DNA from: Streptomyces ruber
GTDB taxonomy: Bacteria > Actinomycetota > Actinomycetes > Streptomycetales > Streptomycetaceae
Assembly (NCBI RefSeq): GCF_014648075.1
Contig: NZ_BMQK01000002.1
Location: 248,001 to 312,000, forward strand
Length of the DNA: 64,000 bases
Direction: 5' to 3'
Every line of letters begins with the position of its first letter. Position 1 is the stretch's first letter. The notes below the pieces were generated by a model, which saw nothing but the letters and a program-made list of their open reading frames with translations, did not search any database and was not told the origin of the DNA. Positions 30,301 to 37,725 of this stretch are shown piece after piece. Both the position numbers and the translations under genes were made by a program.

Positions 30301-32051
30301 ACAAGGCGGATGACCCGGGAGTCGGCGCGCAGCCGTCGCATCACCTCGGCCTCGCCGACCAGGAACTTGCTCCGGTTGTCGGAGAGCGCCACCTTGAGCA
30401 CGGCGAGCGGCCGTGTCCTGCGGGCCTCCGCCTCCAGGTCACGGACGAGGAAGGCGCGGCTGGTGGACCCGGTGCCCAGACGGCGGACGATCTCCCAACG
30501 GTCCGCGAGGACGTCGCCGCGTACGGCCTCCAGAGGGTCCTTCTCGGGGGCGGCGGGGGCGGGAGCCGGAGCGGTGAGGGTGTCCTCGACCAGCTCCAGC
30601 ATCTCCAGGAACTCATCGACCGTGGACAGGCGGCGCTCCGGGCGGTACGCGGTCGCGGCCTGCACCAGGAAGTCGATGTCCTCCGACAGGTCGTCCACCA
30701 GCGAGCTGGGCCGGAGACCCTCGCCGGCCTCCAGGCGGGCCAGCAGCTCGGCCTGGCTGGCGGCCGGGGCCTTGCCGGTGACCAGGAGGTAGGTGAGGAC
30801 ACCGAGGCCGTACACGTCGAGGTAGACCGGGTCGGCATTCAGGGCGGTCAGCTCGGGTGCGAGGTAGGGGTCGGAGTCGTCCGCCAGGTGGGTCGCGGAC
30901 AGGGCGGTCGGTGCGTGGCGTGTCCGGCCGGGCGCCGCGCCGCTGGTGCCGCCGCGGTGCGTGGCGATCTGCCAGTCGGATATCTCCAGACGCGGGTTGA
31001 GCCAGGCCGCGTCCTCGCCCAGCGCCTGGTCGCGGGGGCCGCGGTTGCGCGGGACGACGTGCACGGAGCGGGCGGCGAGCGCGCGGTGGTAGAGACGGCT
31101 GGAGTGCGCCGAGCGCATCGTTTCTGCAAGCTGCCGCACCAGCGCCATACGGCTCAGGACGTCGAGCTTCGGCCCGTACTGGAGCAGGTACTCGTCCAGA
31201 CGCAGGGTCTCGGGGTGGTAGTCGAAGATCAGAGCCGGGCCGGCGGAGTGCCCCGACGGGTCGTACTGCTTGAGCTCGACGGCTCCCGGGTGCTTGAACC
31301 GGCGCAGGACCGCGGCCTCGCGCCGGGCCGCGTTCTCCACGGACCGGCGGAGGGTGGCGTCGGAGCCGCGCTCGCGCAGATAGATCCGTACGCGGGCGAT
31401 CTCGGGCAGCTCGCTGTGCTTGGCCAGGTAGTCGGCCCAGGTGGGGCCGGAGTCGAAGGACTTGCGTTCCAGGTGGTACGGGCCGACCGTGAACTCGGCG
31501 TCGCTCTTGCGGATACCGATCCGTTCCAGCGCTGCCTTGATCTCGCGCGAGTCGATGGCGGTGATACGGCGGCGCTCGTCGCGCGGCGCCTGCTTGAGCA
31601 TCGCCACCAGGTCGTCGACCTTGAACACGCCGTTCTGGTCGTGGGCCGGGAGCCGGACGCGCAGGGAGCCCTCGGTGAAGCAGACGGCCTCGCCGACGTA
31701 CACCCGCTTCCTCGGGCCCAGCAGGCCCGCCAGTTCCTTGGCCTTCTTGTTGACCAGGTGGAGCGGGTTGCCGTGCGGGCGGCGGTGACCTCCGGGCGTG
31801 GTTTGTATCCAGGTGCCGTTCTCACTGGTGAGCGAGCCGTGCCAGTTCTTGAGCTCGATCATGTAGACGCCGCCGGGAGCGACGATCAGAAGGTCGACCT
31901 CGCGCACGTGCCCGGTGTTGGCGGTGAAGGTGAAGTTCGACCAGGCGCGCCACGGGTCGGAGTCGGGCAACTTCTCCCGGATGGCCTCCAGCCCGCGGCG
32001 CTCGTGGTCGAACTCGGACTCGGTGACCGTGGTCCACCGGCCTTCCCGCAT
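27333..32051 (-). CDS. pglW: BREX type 2 serine/threonine kinase PglW
   Basis: 1,572 residues. An N-terminal NERD nuclease-related domain (about 15-130) shows the expected Asp53 and Glu66-Leu-Lys68 pattern in EVDLLIVAPG and IELKNW. A first kinase-like domain (about 230-480) has YHRALAARS in place of HRD and is likely a pseudokinase. A second, complete kinase domain has the glycine loop LGTGST (525-530), lysine in VLKV (553), HRDIKPDN (663-670) and DFS (688-690). A long C-terminal region follows with helix-hairpin and HTH-like segments. PglW is the kinase component of the Pgl system. The ATG at 32051 is preceded by GAGGGCGGGGGC. First gene of pglW-pglX. Confidence 0.92.
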   Translation of the reverse strand: MREGRWTTVTESEFDHERRGLEAIREKLPDSDPWRAWSNFTFTANTGHVREVDLLIVAPGGVYMIELKNWHGSLTSENGTWIQTTPGGHRRPHGNPLHLVNKKAKELAGLLGPRKRVYVGEAVCFTEGSLRVRLPAHDQNGVFKVDDLVAMLKQAPRDERRRITAIDSREIKAALERIGIRKSDAEFTVGPYHLERKSFDSGPTWADYLAKHSELPEIARVRIYLRERGSDATLRRSVENAARREAAVLRRFKHPGAVELKQYDPSGHSAGPALIFDYHPETLRLDEYLLQYGPKLDVLSRMALVRQLAETMRSAHSSRLYHRALAARSVHVVPRNRGPRDQALGEDAAWLNPRLEISDWQIATHRGGTSGAAPGRTRHAPTALSATHLADDSDPYLAPELTALNADPVYLDVYGLGVLTYLLVTGKAPAASQAELLARLEAGEGLRPSSLVDDLSEDIDFLVQAATAYRPERRLSTVDEFLEMLELVEDTLTAPAPAPAAPEKDPLEAVRGDVLADRWEIVRRLGTGSTSRAFLVRDLEAEARRTRPLAVLKVALSDNRSKFLVGEAEVMRRLRADSRVIRLVEPEPLHIGGRTVLALEYVGDEREETTDPAESGGSRTRGREETVARQLRERGRLPMDQLEAYGDYLFGAVDFLEGEGVWHRDIKPDNIAIRVRPNRTRELVLIDFSLAGYPAKDYEAGTEGYLDPFIGRLTRTAYDSHAERYALAVTLHQMASGELPKWGDGSVPPHMTDPEEWPHPRIESDAFERPVADGLTAFFQKALHRDTSRRFPELKPMRDAWKKIFLDASQTVPSSHRPRNGETAAKGEAAPGRPGQPAIADAEPLTAQQQRDLLAQQVTRDTHLSAAGLTPAAESFVYGLGITTVGQLLDYSRRKLLNAPGLGAKTRGELQSRQREWGQLLSQAPVSPLTPRGRAEAREELEQVTAAAGAAATGTPGAADDRPEIRLRSLSLDTLTTLLVPEPNNNGANRTKIEAVRLLLRLPDERGALPDIGVWPFQKDVADRLGMSAPAVSKLLKEERKRWKKDPAVQALREEIMDLLAGLGRVAPAAEIADALVLRRGTQLPEREQRRALALAAVRAVVEVEQLEPAEAEFQHQANRRATEESLGAGLLALDVREGDAPDTPTAPGLLEYAIRLGRKADRLTDLDTLPTASTVLAELSALTPPPGTLDWDERRLVELAAAASANAAATPRLEIYPRDLPLVRALRLTQAGLVRLIPGVPEERQPGLTGQDVHERVRARFPELVVPDGRGGTTHELPTGGPLTKALRDAGFDLTLSTREDTQTLRYLPTRLDSASSYMTAGAGRQSTVLGLATRYSDDPVVASAVRAEERLMGAARRDGFRVLTVRQGLSCNAVEQLARADRTGAEVISVTALFLEAMHALVTPGTKPTWETLLKADVAEPGSRGAVKFAQYARTAWGAVEPRVRELLAGEGRSGAGTGSASGSGTGTGAAPGPVLLTDSAVFARYDAMGVLGRLASAARQGGRGLWLLVPQSDPAREPRLGSVAVPYQAGLGEWIELPDSWVNNNHRSGAGTGTGSDAGALGETEGGGS

Positions 32052-32108
32052 GCGCTGCCCCCGCCCTCTTCAACTCCCGGCACCCGACCGCCAGTACGGC
32101 CGGCCGAC

Positions 32109-32154
32109 CCGTCCGCCGCGCTGCGGCGGACGGTGGATGTGCAAAGAGATACTA
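32109..32154 (-). promoter_or_regulatory. pglW promoter -10 candidate and leader hairpin
   Basis: On the minus strand a -10-like TAGTAT lies at 32154-32149, in a locally AT-rich stretch; no good -35 was found. Between it and the start codon is a very tight 11-bp stem, core GTCCGCCGC / GCGGCGGAC with a 3-nt loop (32109-32133), that would form in the pglW leader RNA. It might act as an attenuator or stabiliser. Confidence 0.45.
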
Positions 32155-32226
32155 AGGGTGATCTTTGATGTTTGAGTCCGATTGTGGGGCGACAGCGGCG
32201 ATCAACTGGCGTGGGCGCAGCCGCCC

Positions 32227-32832
32227 TCAGCTCACCCGCAACCGCTCCGCGATGTCCGCCAGATGCCGCCCCTGGTACCGGGCCGCCTCCAGGGTGGCCG
32301 CGTCCGGGCCCTCGCCGCCGCCGCTGGGCCAGCTCGTGCCGTACGGGTTGCCGCCCGCCGCGTAGAGCAGGGGGTCGGTGTAGCCGGGCGGGACGATGAC
32401 GCAGCCCCAGTGGTAGAAGACGTTGTTCAGGGACAGGAGCGTGGACTCCTGGCCGCCGTGGCGGTTCATGGCGGAGGTGAAGCTCGTCGCGGGGTTGCTG
32501 GCGAACACGCCCGCCTGCCACAGGCCGCCGGCCTGGTCGATGAACTGCTTCAGCTGGGCACTTACGTTGCCGAAGCGGGTCGGGGTGCCGAACGCGTACG
32601 CGGTCGCCCACTCCAGGTCCTCCAGGGTCGCCTCGGGCACCTGGTTCTTCGTGGCGTCGACGTGCGCGCGCCAGGCGGGGTTGGCGTCGACGGCGGAGTC
32701 CGGGGCCAGCTCGGGCACCCGGCGGAGGCGGACGTCCGCGTTGCGGGCGGCGGCACCGGCCGCGACGGCCTCGGCCAGCTGGTGGACATTGCCGGTGGCG
32801 CTGTAATAGATCACGGCGACGCGGACACTCAT
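32227..32832 (-). CDS. wrbA: WrbA-like NAD(P)H:quinone oxidoreductase (flavodoxin fold)
   Basis: 201 residues from the ATG at 32832. The N-terminal phosphate-binding loop of FMN reads YYSATGNVHQLA, followed by AYAFGTPTRFGNVSAQLKQF and the later RHGGQESTLLSLNNVFYHWG, the classic WrbA signature. Members reduce quinones by two electrons with NAD(P)H and FMN, protecting against redox cycling. Cytoplasmic, likely tetrameric. The longer open frame upstream of this ATG is rejected because the flavodoxin fold begins at residue 4. It is divergent from the SepF-like gene and follows the BREX island. Confidence 0.9.
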   Translation of the reverse strand: MSVRVAVIYYSATGNVHQLAEAVAAGAAARNADVRLRRVPELAPDSAVDANPAWRAHVDATKNQVPEATLEDLEWATAYAFGTPTRFGNVSAQLKQFIDQAGGLWQAGVFASNPATSFTSAMNRHGGQESTLLSLNNVFYHWGCVIVPPGYTDPLLYAAGGNPYGTSWPSGGGEGPDAATLEAARYQGRHLADIAERLRVS

Positions 32833-33078
32833 GGGGACGGCTCCCGGGGATCGGTGGATCGGGTCTCCCACTGTTCCCGGGAAGCGGGCGGTCCGGTCGT
32901 GCCGCACCGCCGTACGGTCGCGCCGTCTCCCCCGAAGGTGTCAATGCCGTCCCGGGCGCAACGCTCCGGCGGCCAGCGGGTACCGTACGGGGATCACCGC
33001 GCAGTCGGCTGCCCGACCGGGTACGGGAGCGGGTTCCGGCCGTTGTGCCGAATGGGGGCGTAGCGGTCCGTGTCGTTG

Positions 33079-33108
33079 TTGGGCCGAACGGGTGACCTTG
33101 CGTAAGAA
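33079..33108 (+). promoter_or_regulatory. Possible promoter for the SepF-like gene
   Basis: TTGGGC and TAAGAA separated by 18 bp, 43 bp before the GTG start. This is the best match in the 318-bp divergent gap 32,833-33,150, which otherwise holds no gene. Weak evidence. Confidence 0.3.
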
Positions 33109-33150
33109 TTGACTGGTGCAGACTTTCAGTGCGACCCAGGGGGAGGGCCG

Positions 33151-33540
33151 GTGAACAGCCACGATGTCACCGACGAACAGTGGGAGGGGCTCGCCCAGGT
33201 CGTTCCGTTGCGGGGCCGGGACGCATGGCCGTCCGCGGTCGGGCACCGTTCGATCCCCGATGCGGAGACGGAGGCGCGGCGCCGCTTCGTCGTGCTGCGG
33301 GTCAACGTGTTCGCCGACGCCCGTGACGTCGCCGAGACCCTGATGGCGGGCATACCGGTCCTGCTGGACCTCACGGGCGCCGAGGGCGAGGTCGCCAAAC
33401 GGGTGCTGGACTTCAGCACCGGCGTCGTCTTCGGCCTGGGCAGCGGGATGCACCGCGTCGACCGGAACGTGTTCCTGCTCACTCCGCCCGGTACCCAGGT
33501 CGGCGGAATGATGGAGGAGGCCGGGGTCCCCGGCCTGTGA
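33151..33540 (+). CDS. SepF-family cell-division protein
   Basis: 129 residues from the GTG at 33151, which has AGGGGGAGGG just upstream. The SepF core is clear: ARDVAETLMAGIPVLLDLTG, then AKRVLDFSTGVVFGL and FLLTPPG at the end. SepF proteins form rings or arcs that help FtsZ anchor and assemble. Streptomyces carry several paralogues, and this one is short, lacking the N-terminal membrane helix and Pro/Arg linker of the main SepF next to ftsZ. It is therefore a SepF2/SepF3-type paralogue rather than the dcw-cluster copy. It ends in a terminator hairpin. Confidence 0.85.
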   Translation: MNSHDVTDEQWEGLAQVVPLRGRDAWPSAVGHRSIPDAETEARRRFVVLRVNVFADARDVAETLMAGIPVLLDLTGAEGEVAKRVLDFSTGVVFGLGSGMHRVDRNVFLLTPPGTQVGGMMEEAGVPGL

Positions 33541-33545
33541 CGCGC

Positions 33546-33566
33546 CGCGCCGGCCGACCCGGCGCG
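33546..33566 (+). terminator. Terminator hairpin after the SepF-like gene
   Basis: 8-bp stem CGCGCCGG / CCGGCGCG with a 5-nt loop, 6 bp past the stop codon. Confidence 0.65.
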
Positions 33567-33691
33567 CGCGGTCCGGACGGGGCGCGCGTACGGGCCCGGC
33601 GCGCACCGGCGGCTCCAGGCGGTCCCCCGATCGTGGGAAGGGCGCGAGGGCGGAACGGTTCCCCCGGCGGACCGGTGCCTACCGTCCGCCC

Positions 33692-34903
33692 ATGACCGTC
33701 TCGTCGCCGTCGACGCCCCGTCCCCGCCCCCGCTCCGCCTCCCGTACGGCCGCCGCACCCGGTCCGGCCGCGGCGGCCCGTCCCGGCCGGCCCGGCATCG
33801 TCGAGCTGCGGCTGTCCGCCTTCGCCGGGCACCGCGCCGCCGTCCTGCCGCTGGGACCGGTGACCTTCCTCGCCGGCCGCAGCGGCAGCGGCAAGTCCAC
33901 CGCGCTGCGGGCGTTCGAGGCGCTGGCCCGGCTCGGCGGCGGAGCCGTCCTGCACGAGGTGTTCCCGGAGCCGGTCGCATGCGTACCGGAGCGGGCCCGG
34001 CCCGACGCCCAGCGGCGACGCGGCTTCCGCATCGGCTGCACGGCCGACGGCCCGGAGGGTCCGGTACGGCTCGACGTCGCCGTCCAGGCCGAGCCCGAGC
34101 TGCGGGTCGTCGGCGAGCGGCTGACCGGGGGCGGACAGGTCCTGCTGGAGACGGCCCTGCGCGACCCCGGCCGCCCCGTCGTCCAGGCGGCCTGGCACAC
34201 CGCGGGATCGGCCCCCGTCACGCGCGGCCCCCTCCCCGACGACCGGCTCGGTACGGCCCTGTTGCCGCTGCGCGTCGCGGGCCGGACCGACGGCCAGCGC
34301 CGGGTGCTCGCCGCGGCCGAGCAGATGGTGGTCGCCCTGCGCTCCGTCTTCCCGTGCGACCCGCGGCCCGGCGCGATGCGCGGCCCGGTGCCGCTCGGCC
34401 CGGGACGGCTGCTGCGCGGCTGCGACAACCTCGCCGAGGTGCTGTGGCGTACGCGTACGGAGTGCGGGCGGCGGCACGCGCGGCTCGTCGAGGCGGCCCG
34501 CGCCGGGTGCGCGGGCCCGGTCGCGGACGTGTCGGCGGCGCCGCTGGGCGACGGCACGGTACGGGCGCTGCTGGACCGGGGCGACGGGACGCGTACCCCG
34601 CTGGCGCTGCTCGGCGACGGTGAACTGCGGTACCTGGCCCTCGCCCTGGTGCTGCTGACCGGGCCGGGGGTGCTGGAGGTGGATCCGGCGGGGGAGGTGC
34701 CCGCGGCCCTCCAGGGCCTGACCGTCCTGGCCGACGGGTTCGACCGCGCCCTGGACGCGCGGCAGACGCGCGAGCTGGTGCGGCTCTCGGCCCATGTGGG
34801 TGAGCGCGGGCACATCCGGCTGGTGGGCGCGGTCGGCGACGCGACGGCCACCGCCGAGGTGCGCGGGACGCACGGGGTGACCGTGGTGGAGATGGGCGGG
34901 TGA
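33692..34903 (+). CDS. ABC/RecF-like AAA ATPase
   Basis: 403 residues. After a Pro/Ala/Arg-rich N-terminus the ATPase domain starts with IVELRLSAFAGHRAAVLPLG and the Walker A motif GRSGSGKST (62-70). The C-terminal part contains LLGDGELRYLALALVLL, a signature-like segment, followed by LEVDPAGEVPAAL and LTVLADGFDRALDARQ. These arrange as in SMC/RecF-type ATP-binding proteins that sense or process nucleic acids, but the acidic Walker B and coiled coil are short or modified, and no specific function can be named. It is transcribed alone and followed by tandem repeats and a hairpin. Confidence 0.75.
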   Translation: MTVSSPSTPRPRPRSASRTAAAPGPAAAARPGRPGIVELRLSAFAGHRAAVLPLGPVTFLAGRSGSGKSTALRAFEALARLGGGAVLHEVFPEPVACVPERARPDAQRRRGFRIGCTADGPEGPVRLDVAVQAEPELRVVGERLTGGGQVLLETALRDPGRPVVQAAWHTAGSAPVTRGPLPDDRLGTALLPLRVAGRTDGQRRVLAAAEQMVVALRSVFPCDPRPGAMRGPVPLGPGRLLRGCDNLAEVLWRTRTECGRRHARLVEAARAGCAGPVADVSAAPLGDGTVRALLDRGDGTRTPLALLGDGELRYLALALVLLTGPGVLEVDPAGEVPAALQGLTVLADGFDRALDARQTRELVRLSAHVGERGHIRLVGAVGDATATAEVRGTHGVTVVEMGG

Positions 34904-34904
34904 C

Positions 34905-34961
34905 GGGCCACCGGACGGTGGACGGGGACGGGCCACCGGACGGGGACGGGCCACCGGACGG
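34905..34961. repeat. Three direct copies of GGGCCACCGGACGG
   Basis: Copies start at 34905, 34930 and 34948. The last copy is part of the terminator hairpin at 34949-34970. Probably a slippage repeat in the gap after the ATPase gene. Confidence 0.65.
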
Positions 34962-34970
34962 CCGGTGGCC
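34949..34970 (+). terminator. Terminator hairpin between the ATPase and MazG-like genes
   Basis: Perfect 9-bp stem GGCCACCGG / CCGGTGGCC with a 4-nt loop. Its closeness to the GTG at 34973 argues that the MazG-like gene starts at the later GTG at 34991. Confidence 0.65.
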
Positions 34971-34990
34971 GGGTGGTACACCTTGACCCC

Positions 34991-35338
34991 GTGACCGAAC
35001 CGGACCTGGACCTGGACCTGGCGACCCTGCAGCGACGCCTCGCCGACTTCGCGGCGGCCCGCGACTGGCAGCGGTACCACACCCCCAAGAACCTCGTGGC
35101 CGCGCTGAGCGTCGAGGCCTCCGAACTCGTCGAGATCTTCCAGTGGCTGACTCCGGAGGAGTCGGCGCGCGTCATGGAGGACGCGGAGACGGCCCACCGC
35201 GTGCGCGACGAGGTCGCCGACGTGCTCGCCTACCTGCTCCAGCTGTGCGAGGTGCTCGGGGTCGACGCCCTCGCGGCGCTGGACGCCAAGATCGACCGCA
35301 ACGAGCGGAGGTTCCCGCCGGATATGCGGGTGGAATAA
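34991..35338 (+). CDS. MazG-like nucleotide pyrophosphohydrolase
   Basis: 115 residues from the GTG at 34991 (the GTG at 34973 would add six residues but abuts a hairpin). The all-alpha NTP-PPase signature is present: EASELVEIFQWLTPEES with the metal-binding ExxE, and later RDEVADVLAYLLQLCEVL with the ExxD pair. It resembles the short RS21-C6/dCTPase branch, which hydrolyses non-canonical or excess dNTPs to monophosphates and pyrophosphate, keeping the nucleotide pool clean. Cytoplasmic and probably oligomeric. Substrate not predictable. Confidence 0.88.
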   Translation: MTEPDLDLDLATLQRRLADFAAARDWQRYHTPKNLVAALSVEASELVEIFQWLTPEESARVMEDAETAHRVRDEVADVLAYLLQLCEVLGVDALAALDAKIDRNERRFPPDMRVE

Positions 35339-35375
35339 CCACCTCCGGAGAGAGTTCCGAAGGCAGGCGGGAAGC

Positions 35376-35416
35376 GGGCCGGAAGCGAGACGGCGGCGGG
35401 CCGGAAGCGAGACGGC
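35376..35416. repeat. Two 19-bp direct repeats
   Basis: GGGCCGGAAGCGAGACGGC occurs at 35376-35394 and 35398-35416 in the 288-bp gap before the DUF6099 gene. The rest of that gap contains no gene and should include the promoter of the next gene. Confidence 0.6.
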
Positions 35417-35626
35417 AGCGGGCGGGCGGCGGGCAAAGGAGGGCGGGAAGGAAGTCACTCCTTCCGTTCGTCACTCTCCGTAGTGGTCGAGTTGTCCGAG
35501 GCCAACTTGTTGTCCACAGATTTCGGTCTTCCTCTGGCTTTTCGTCCCACCTGCCTTCACTCTGGGTAGTGGCAGCGGAGTTAGGGCGGACGTGCGAACA
35601 GCGCGTCGGACAGACGGGGACAGCGC

Positions 35627-36097
35627 ATGGACGCGGTGCGGCTCATCGTGGCGAGCAAGCGTGCCCTGGCGGGAAGCGGAGAACAGCGCGATGTCATGAC
35701 GGAGGCCTGGCAGGCCCAGGCCCTGGCCCAGGCGATAGGCAGCCGCCTCGCGGTGTCGGGTCCTCCCGAGCTGCGGGGCGAGGCCCTCGGGCTGACCGAG
35801 TTGTCGGGCAGAGGATGCGGGGTCCTCGACACCCCGGCGCTCACGGTCGACGCTCTGCGGGCCGCCCAGCTCACCGAGCTGGGCGACGCCCGCCAGGCGC
35901 TCCTGTCCCTCGGCGGTCTCCTCGGCGAGGTGGGCATCGCCCTCGTGGGCATAGCCTCCGCGGCGGACGACGAGGCGACGTACTGGCAGTGCATGGAGGC
36001 CATCGACGCGGCCGACGAGTCCCGGGACCGGGTGCTGGAGATGTTGCGCCGCCTGGCGGCCAGGGACCAGGCGCTGCCCGAGCGGGAGGCGGGCTGA
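35627..36097 (+). CDS. DUF6099 family protein
   Basis: 156 residues, almost wholly alpha-helical by appearance, starting MDAVRLIVASKRALA and containing repeated Ala/Leu-rich helices with a few acidic loops. This matches a conserved Streptomyces family annotated DUF6099, whose role is unknown. No membrane segment, signal peptide or catalytic motif. It is convergent with the PhzF-like gene and shares a hairpin with it. Confidence 0.75.
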   Translation: MDAVRLIVASKRALAGSGEQRDVMTEAWQAQALAQAIGSRLAVSGPPELRGEALGLTELSGRGCGVLDTPALTVDALRAAQLTELGDARQALLSLGGLLGEVGIALVGIASAADDEATYWQCMEAIDAADESRDRVLEMLRRLAARDQALPEREAG

Positions 36098-36118
36098 CGG
36101 CGGGGGCGCGCCCGCCGT
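36097..36118. terminator. Terminator hairpin between DUF6099 and PhzF-like genes
   Basis: 8-bp stem ACGGCGGG / CCCGCCGT with a 6-nt loop, its first base being the last base of the DUF6099 stop. It sits in a 42-bp convergent gap and may serve both strands. Confidence 0.65.
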
Positions 36119-36139
36119 GCCGGGCGGCGCGGCCGGACG

Positions 36140-37015
36140 TCAGGCGATCACGGTGGCCGTGCCCGAGACGGTGATGCCGCCCTCGGCCGGGACCCGCACG
36201 CGCAGCAGACTGGGGCGTCCCACGTGGCGACCCTGGTGGATCACGACCGCGCCGGTGCCGGTCGCCCCGAGCAGACCGGTGTCGCGGAGGTAGGCGCCCA
36301 CGGAGGCGGCCGCCGACCCCGTGGCCGGGTCCTCGGTGATCGCGCCGACCGGGAAGAGGTTCCGCGCCTCGAACCGCTGCTCACCGTCCCGCTCGCCGAG
36401 CGACTTCAGCACCGTGACCGTACCGAGCCACCGCTGTTCGTCCATGAGCACGCGCAGGACGTCCGGGTCGAAGGAGAAGCCGTCGAAGGTGTCCTGGTCG
36501 GCGAGGACGAGGACCGGATGGGTGTTGCCGGCGAACGCCTGCCGGGGCGGACGGGCGGGATCCAGGTCGTCCTCCGAGAGGCCGAGGACACCGAGCAGCC
36601 GTGCCAGGACGTGTGCGTCGAGCGGTTCCACCCGTGGCTGCACGCTCGTGAACGAGGCGATCACCTCGTCGCCCTCCCGTGCGATGTCGATCCGCACCTC
36701 TCCGGCGGACGTCTCGAACAGGAACGCGTCGGCCTCGGTCCGCCGGGCCAGCGCGACGGCCGTCGCCACGGTGGCGTGCCCGCAGAACGGCACCTCGGCG
36801 GTGGGGGAGAAGTACCGCATGCCCGCGCGCCGCGGCCGGCCGTCGTCCGGGGGCCGTACGACGAACGCGGTCTCGGAGTGACCCACTTCCGCCGCGACGG
36901 CCTGCATCTCCGTGTCGGACATGCCCCGTGCGTCGAGGACGACCCCGGCGGGGTTGCCTCCGGCCACAGTCGCGGGGAAGGCGGCCAGGTGGAGCACGGA
37001 ATCGGGATCGATCAT
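36140..37015 (-). CDS. PhzF-family isomerase/epimerase-like protein
   Basis: 291 residues. The PhzF/YddE fold signatures are clear: GGNPAGVVLDA at the N-terminus, ETAFVV with the catalytic glutamate, RYFSPTAEVPFCGHATVATA, and EDPATGSAAASVGAYL in the C-terminal repeat. Members catalyse proton shifts or isomerisations using a conserved Glu; PhzF itself acts in phenazine synthesis. No phenazine genes are nearby, so the substrate is unknown and the gene is better seen as a general PhzF-like isomerase. Cytoplasmic, usually dimeric. Confidence 0.9.
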   Translation of the reverse strand: MIDPDSVLHLAAFPATVAGGNPAGVVLDARGMSDTEMQAVAAEVGHSETAFVVRPPDDGRPRRAGMRYFSPTAEVPFCGHATVATAVALARRTEADAFLFETSAGEVRIDIAREGDEVIASFTSVQPRVEPLDAHVLARLLGVLGLSEDDLDPARPPRQAFAGNTHPVLVLADQDTFDGFSFDPDVLRVLMDEQRWLGTVTVLKSLGERDGEQRFEARNLFPVGAITEDPATGSAAASVGAYLRDTGLLGATGTGAVVIHQGRHVGRPSLLRVRVPAEGGITVSGTATVIA

Positions 37016-37035
37016 GGCTGAGACGGTACCCCCCG

Positions 37036-37056
37036 GGGACGGCTCGGGGCCGTCCC
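37036..37056 (-). terminator. Terminator hairpin upstream of the PhzF-like gene
   Basis: 8-bp stem GGGACGGC / GCCGTCCC with a 5-nt loop, downstream of the small gene at 37109-37477 in the minus direction. It separates that gene from the PhzF-like gene. Confidence 0.6.
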
Positions 37057-37108
37057 GGTCCCCGCCCCCGCCCCCGCCCCCGGCATCACGAGGGCCTCGG
37101 GCGGCGGT

Positions 37109-37477
37109 TCAGGCGGAAGCGGTGCCGGTGCCGTCGGCCGGGATGTCCGGCGCGCTGTCCGCCGGGGCGGCCGCCGTGCTCTCCGTCGCAGTGGTGCCCG
37201 GGCCGTCTGTCGCAGTGGTGCCCGGGCCGTCTGTCGCAGTGGTGCCCGAGCCGTCCGTCGGAACCGTCGTCGCCGGGGTGGCCGGAAGCGTCGGTGTGCC
37301 GGGCGCCGGGGTGCCGGCCGCCGGGGTGGGCCGGGAGTGCGAGAGGTCCGCGTCGAGCCGGGACAGGTCGGCGTTGAGGGCCGCCATCAGCTCCTCCATC
37401 TGCTGCAGCAGTCCTCCCGGCTGCGCGGGCGCGGTCCGTTCCGGCACGGCGGCTCCGGCTTCGGCTTCCTGGGACAT
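37109..37477 (-). CDS. Small repetitive hypothetical protein
   Basis: 122 residues from the ATG at 37477. The N-terminal half contains a helical GGLLQQMEELMAALNADLSRLDADLS segment. The C-terminal half is Ala/Thr/Pro/Asp-rich and includes three near-identical DGPGTTAT-type repeats caused by the 24-bp DNA repeats at 37185-37256. It looks like a disordered tail on a short coiled coil. No family or function recognised. Confidence 0.6.
   Translation of the reverse strand: MSQEAEAGAAVPERTAPAQPGGLLQQMEELMAALNADLSRLDADLSHSRPTPAAGTPAPGTPTLPATPATTVPTDGSGTTATDGPGTTATDGPGTTATESTAAAPADSAPDIPADGTGTASA
37185..37256. repeat. Three tandem 24-bp repeats in coding sequence
   Basis: Units at 37185-37208, 37209-37232 (identical) and 37233-37256 (two changes), each starting GTCGCAGTGGTG. 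They are in frame with the small gene and encode an eight-residue protein repeat, so copy number can vary without frameshift. Confidence 0.85.
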
Positions 37478-37725
37478 CACGGCCTCCTGGGCCCTCGGCC
37501 CCGAAAGCGGGGCCCGTCGGTGAACGCCCCGGCAGCGGCCGCCGGCGACGGGTGCCGGGCGGTCCGGCTCCGCCCACGCCAACGACGGCCGTTCGGCCCG
37601 GTCACTGGACCCGGACGCGGCGCGGGCCCCGGTTGACGCGTTTTCACCCGACCGGGGCGACCGGGGCGGAGAGGGCGTCCGGGACCGGTGGCGGCGGCCC
37701 GTCCGCGAGCGTGCAGGATGGAGCC

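Noticed and set aside
33692..34903. Defence ATPase linked with the BREX island
   Set aside because: The ATPase gene is separated from BREX by wrbA-like and sepF-like genes and has no nuclease partner, so no link can be claimed.
36140..37015. Phenazine biosynthesis gene
   Set aside because: PhzF-like fold only; no other phenazine genes are near, so a general isomerase is the safer call.
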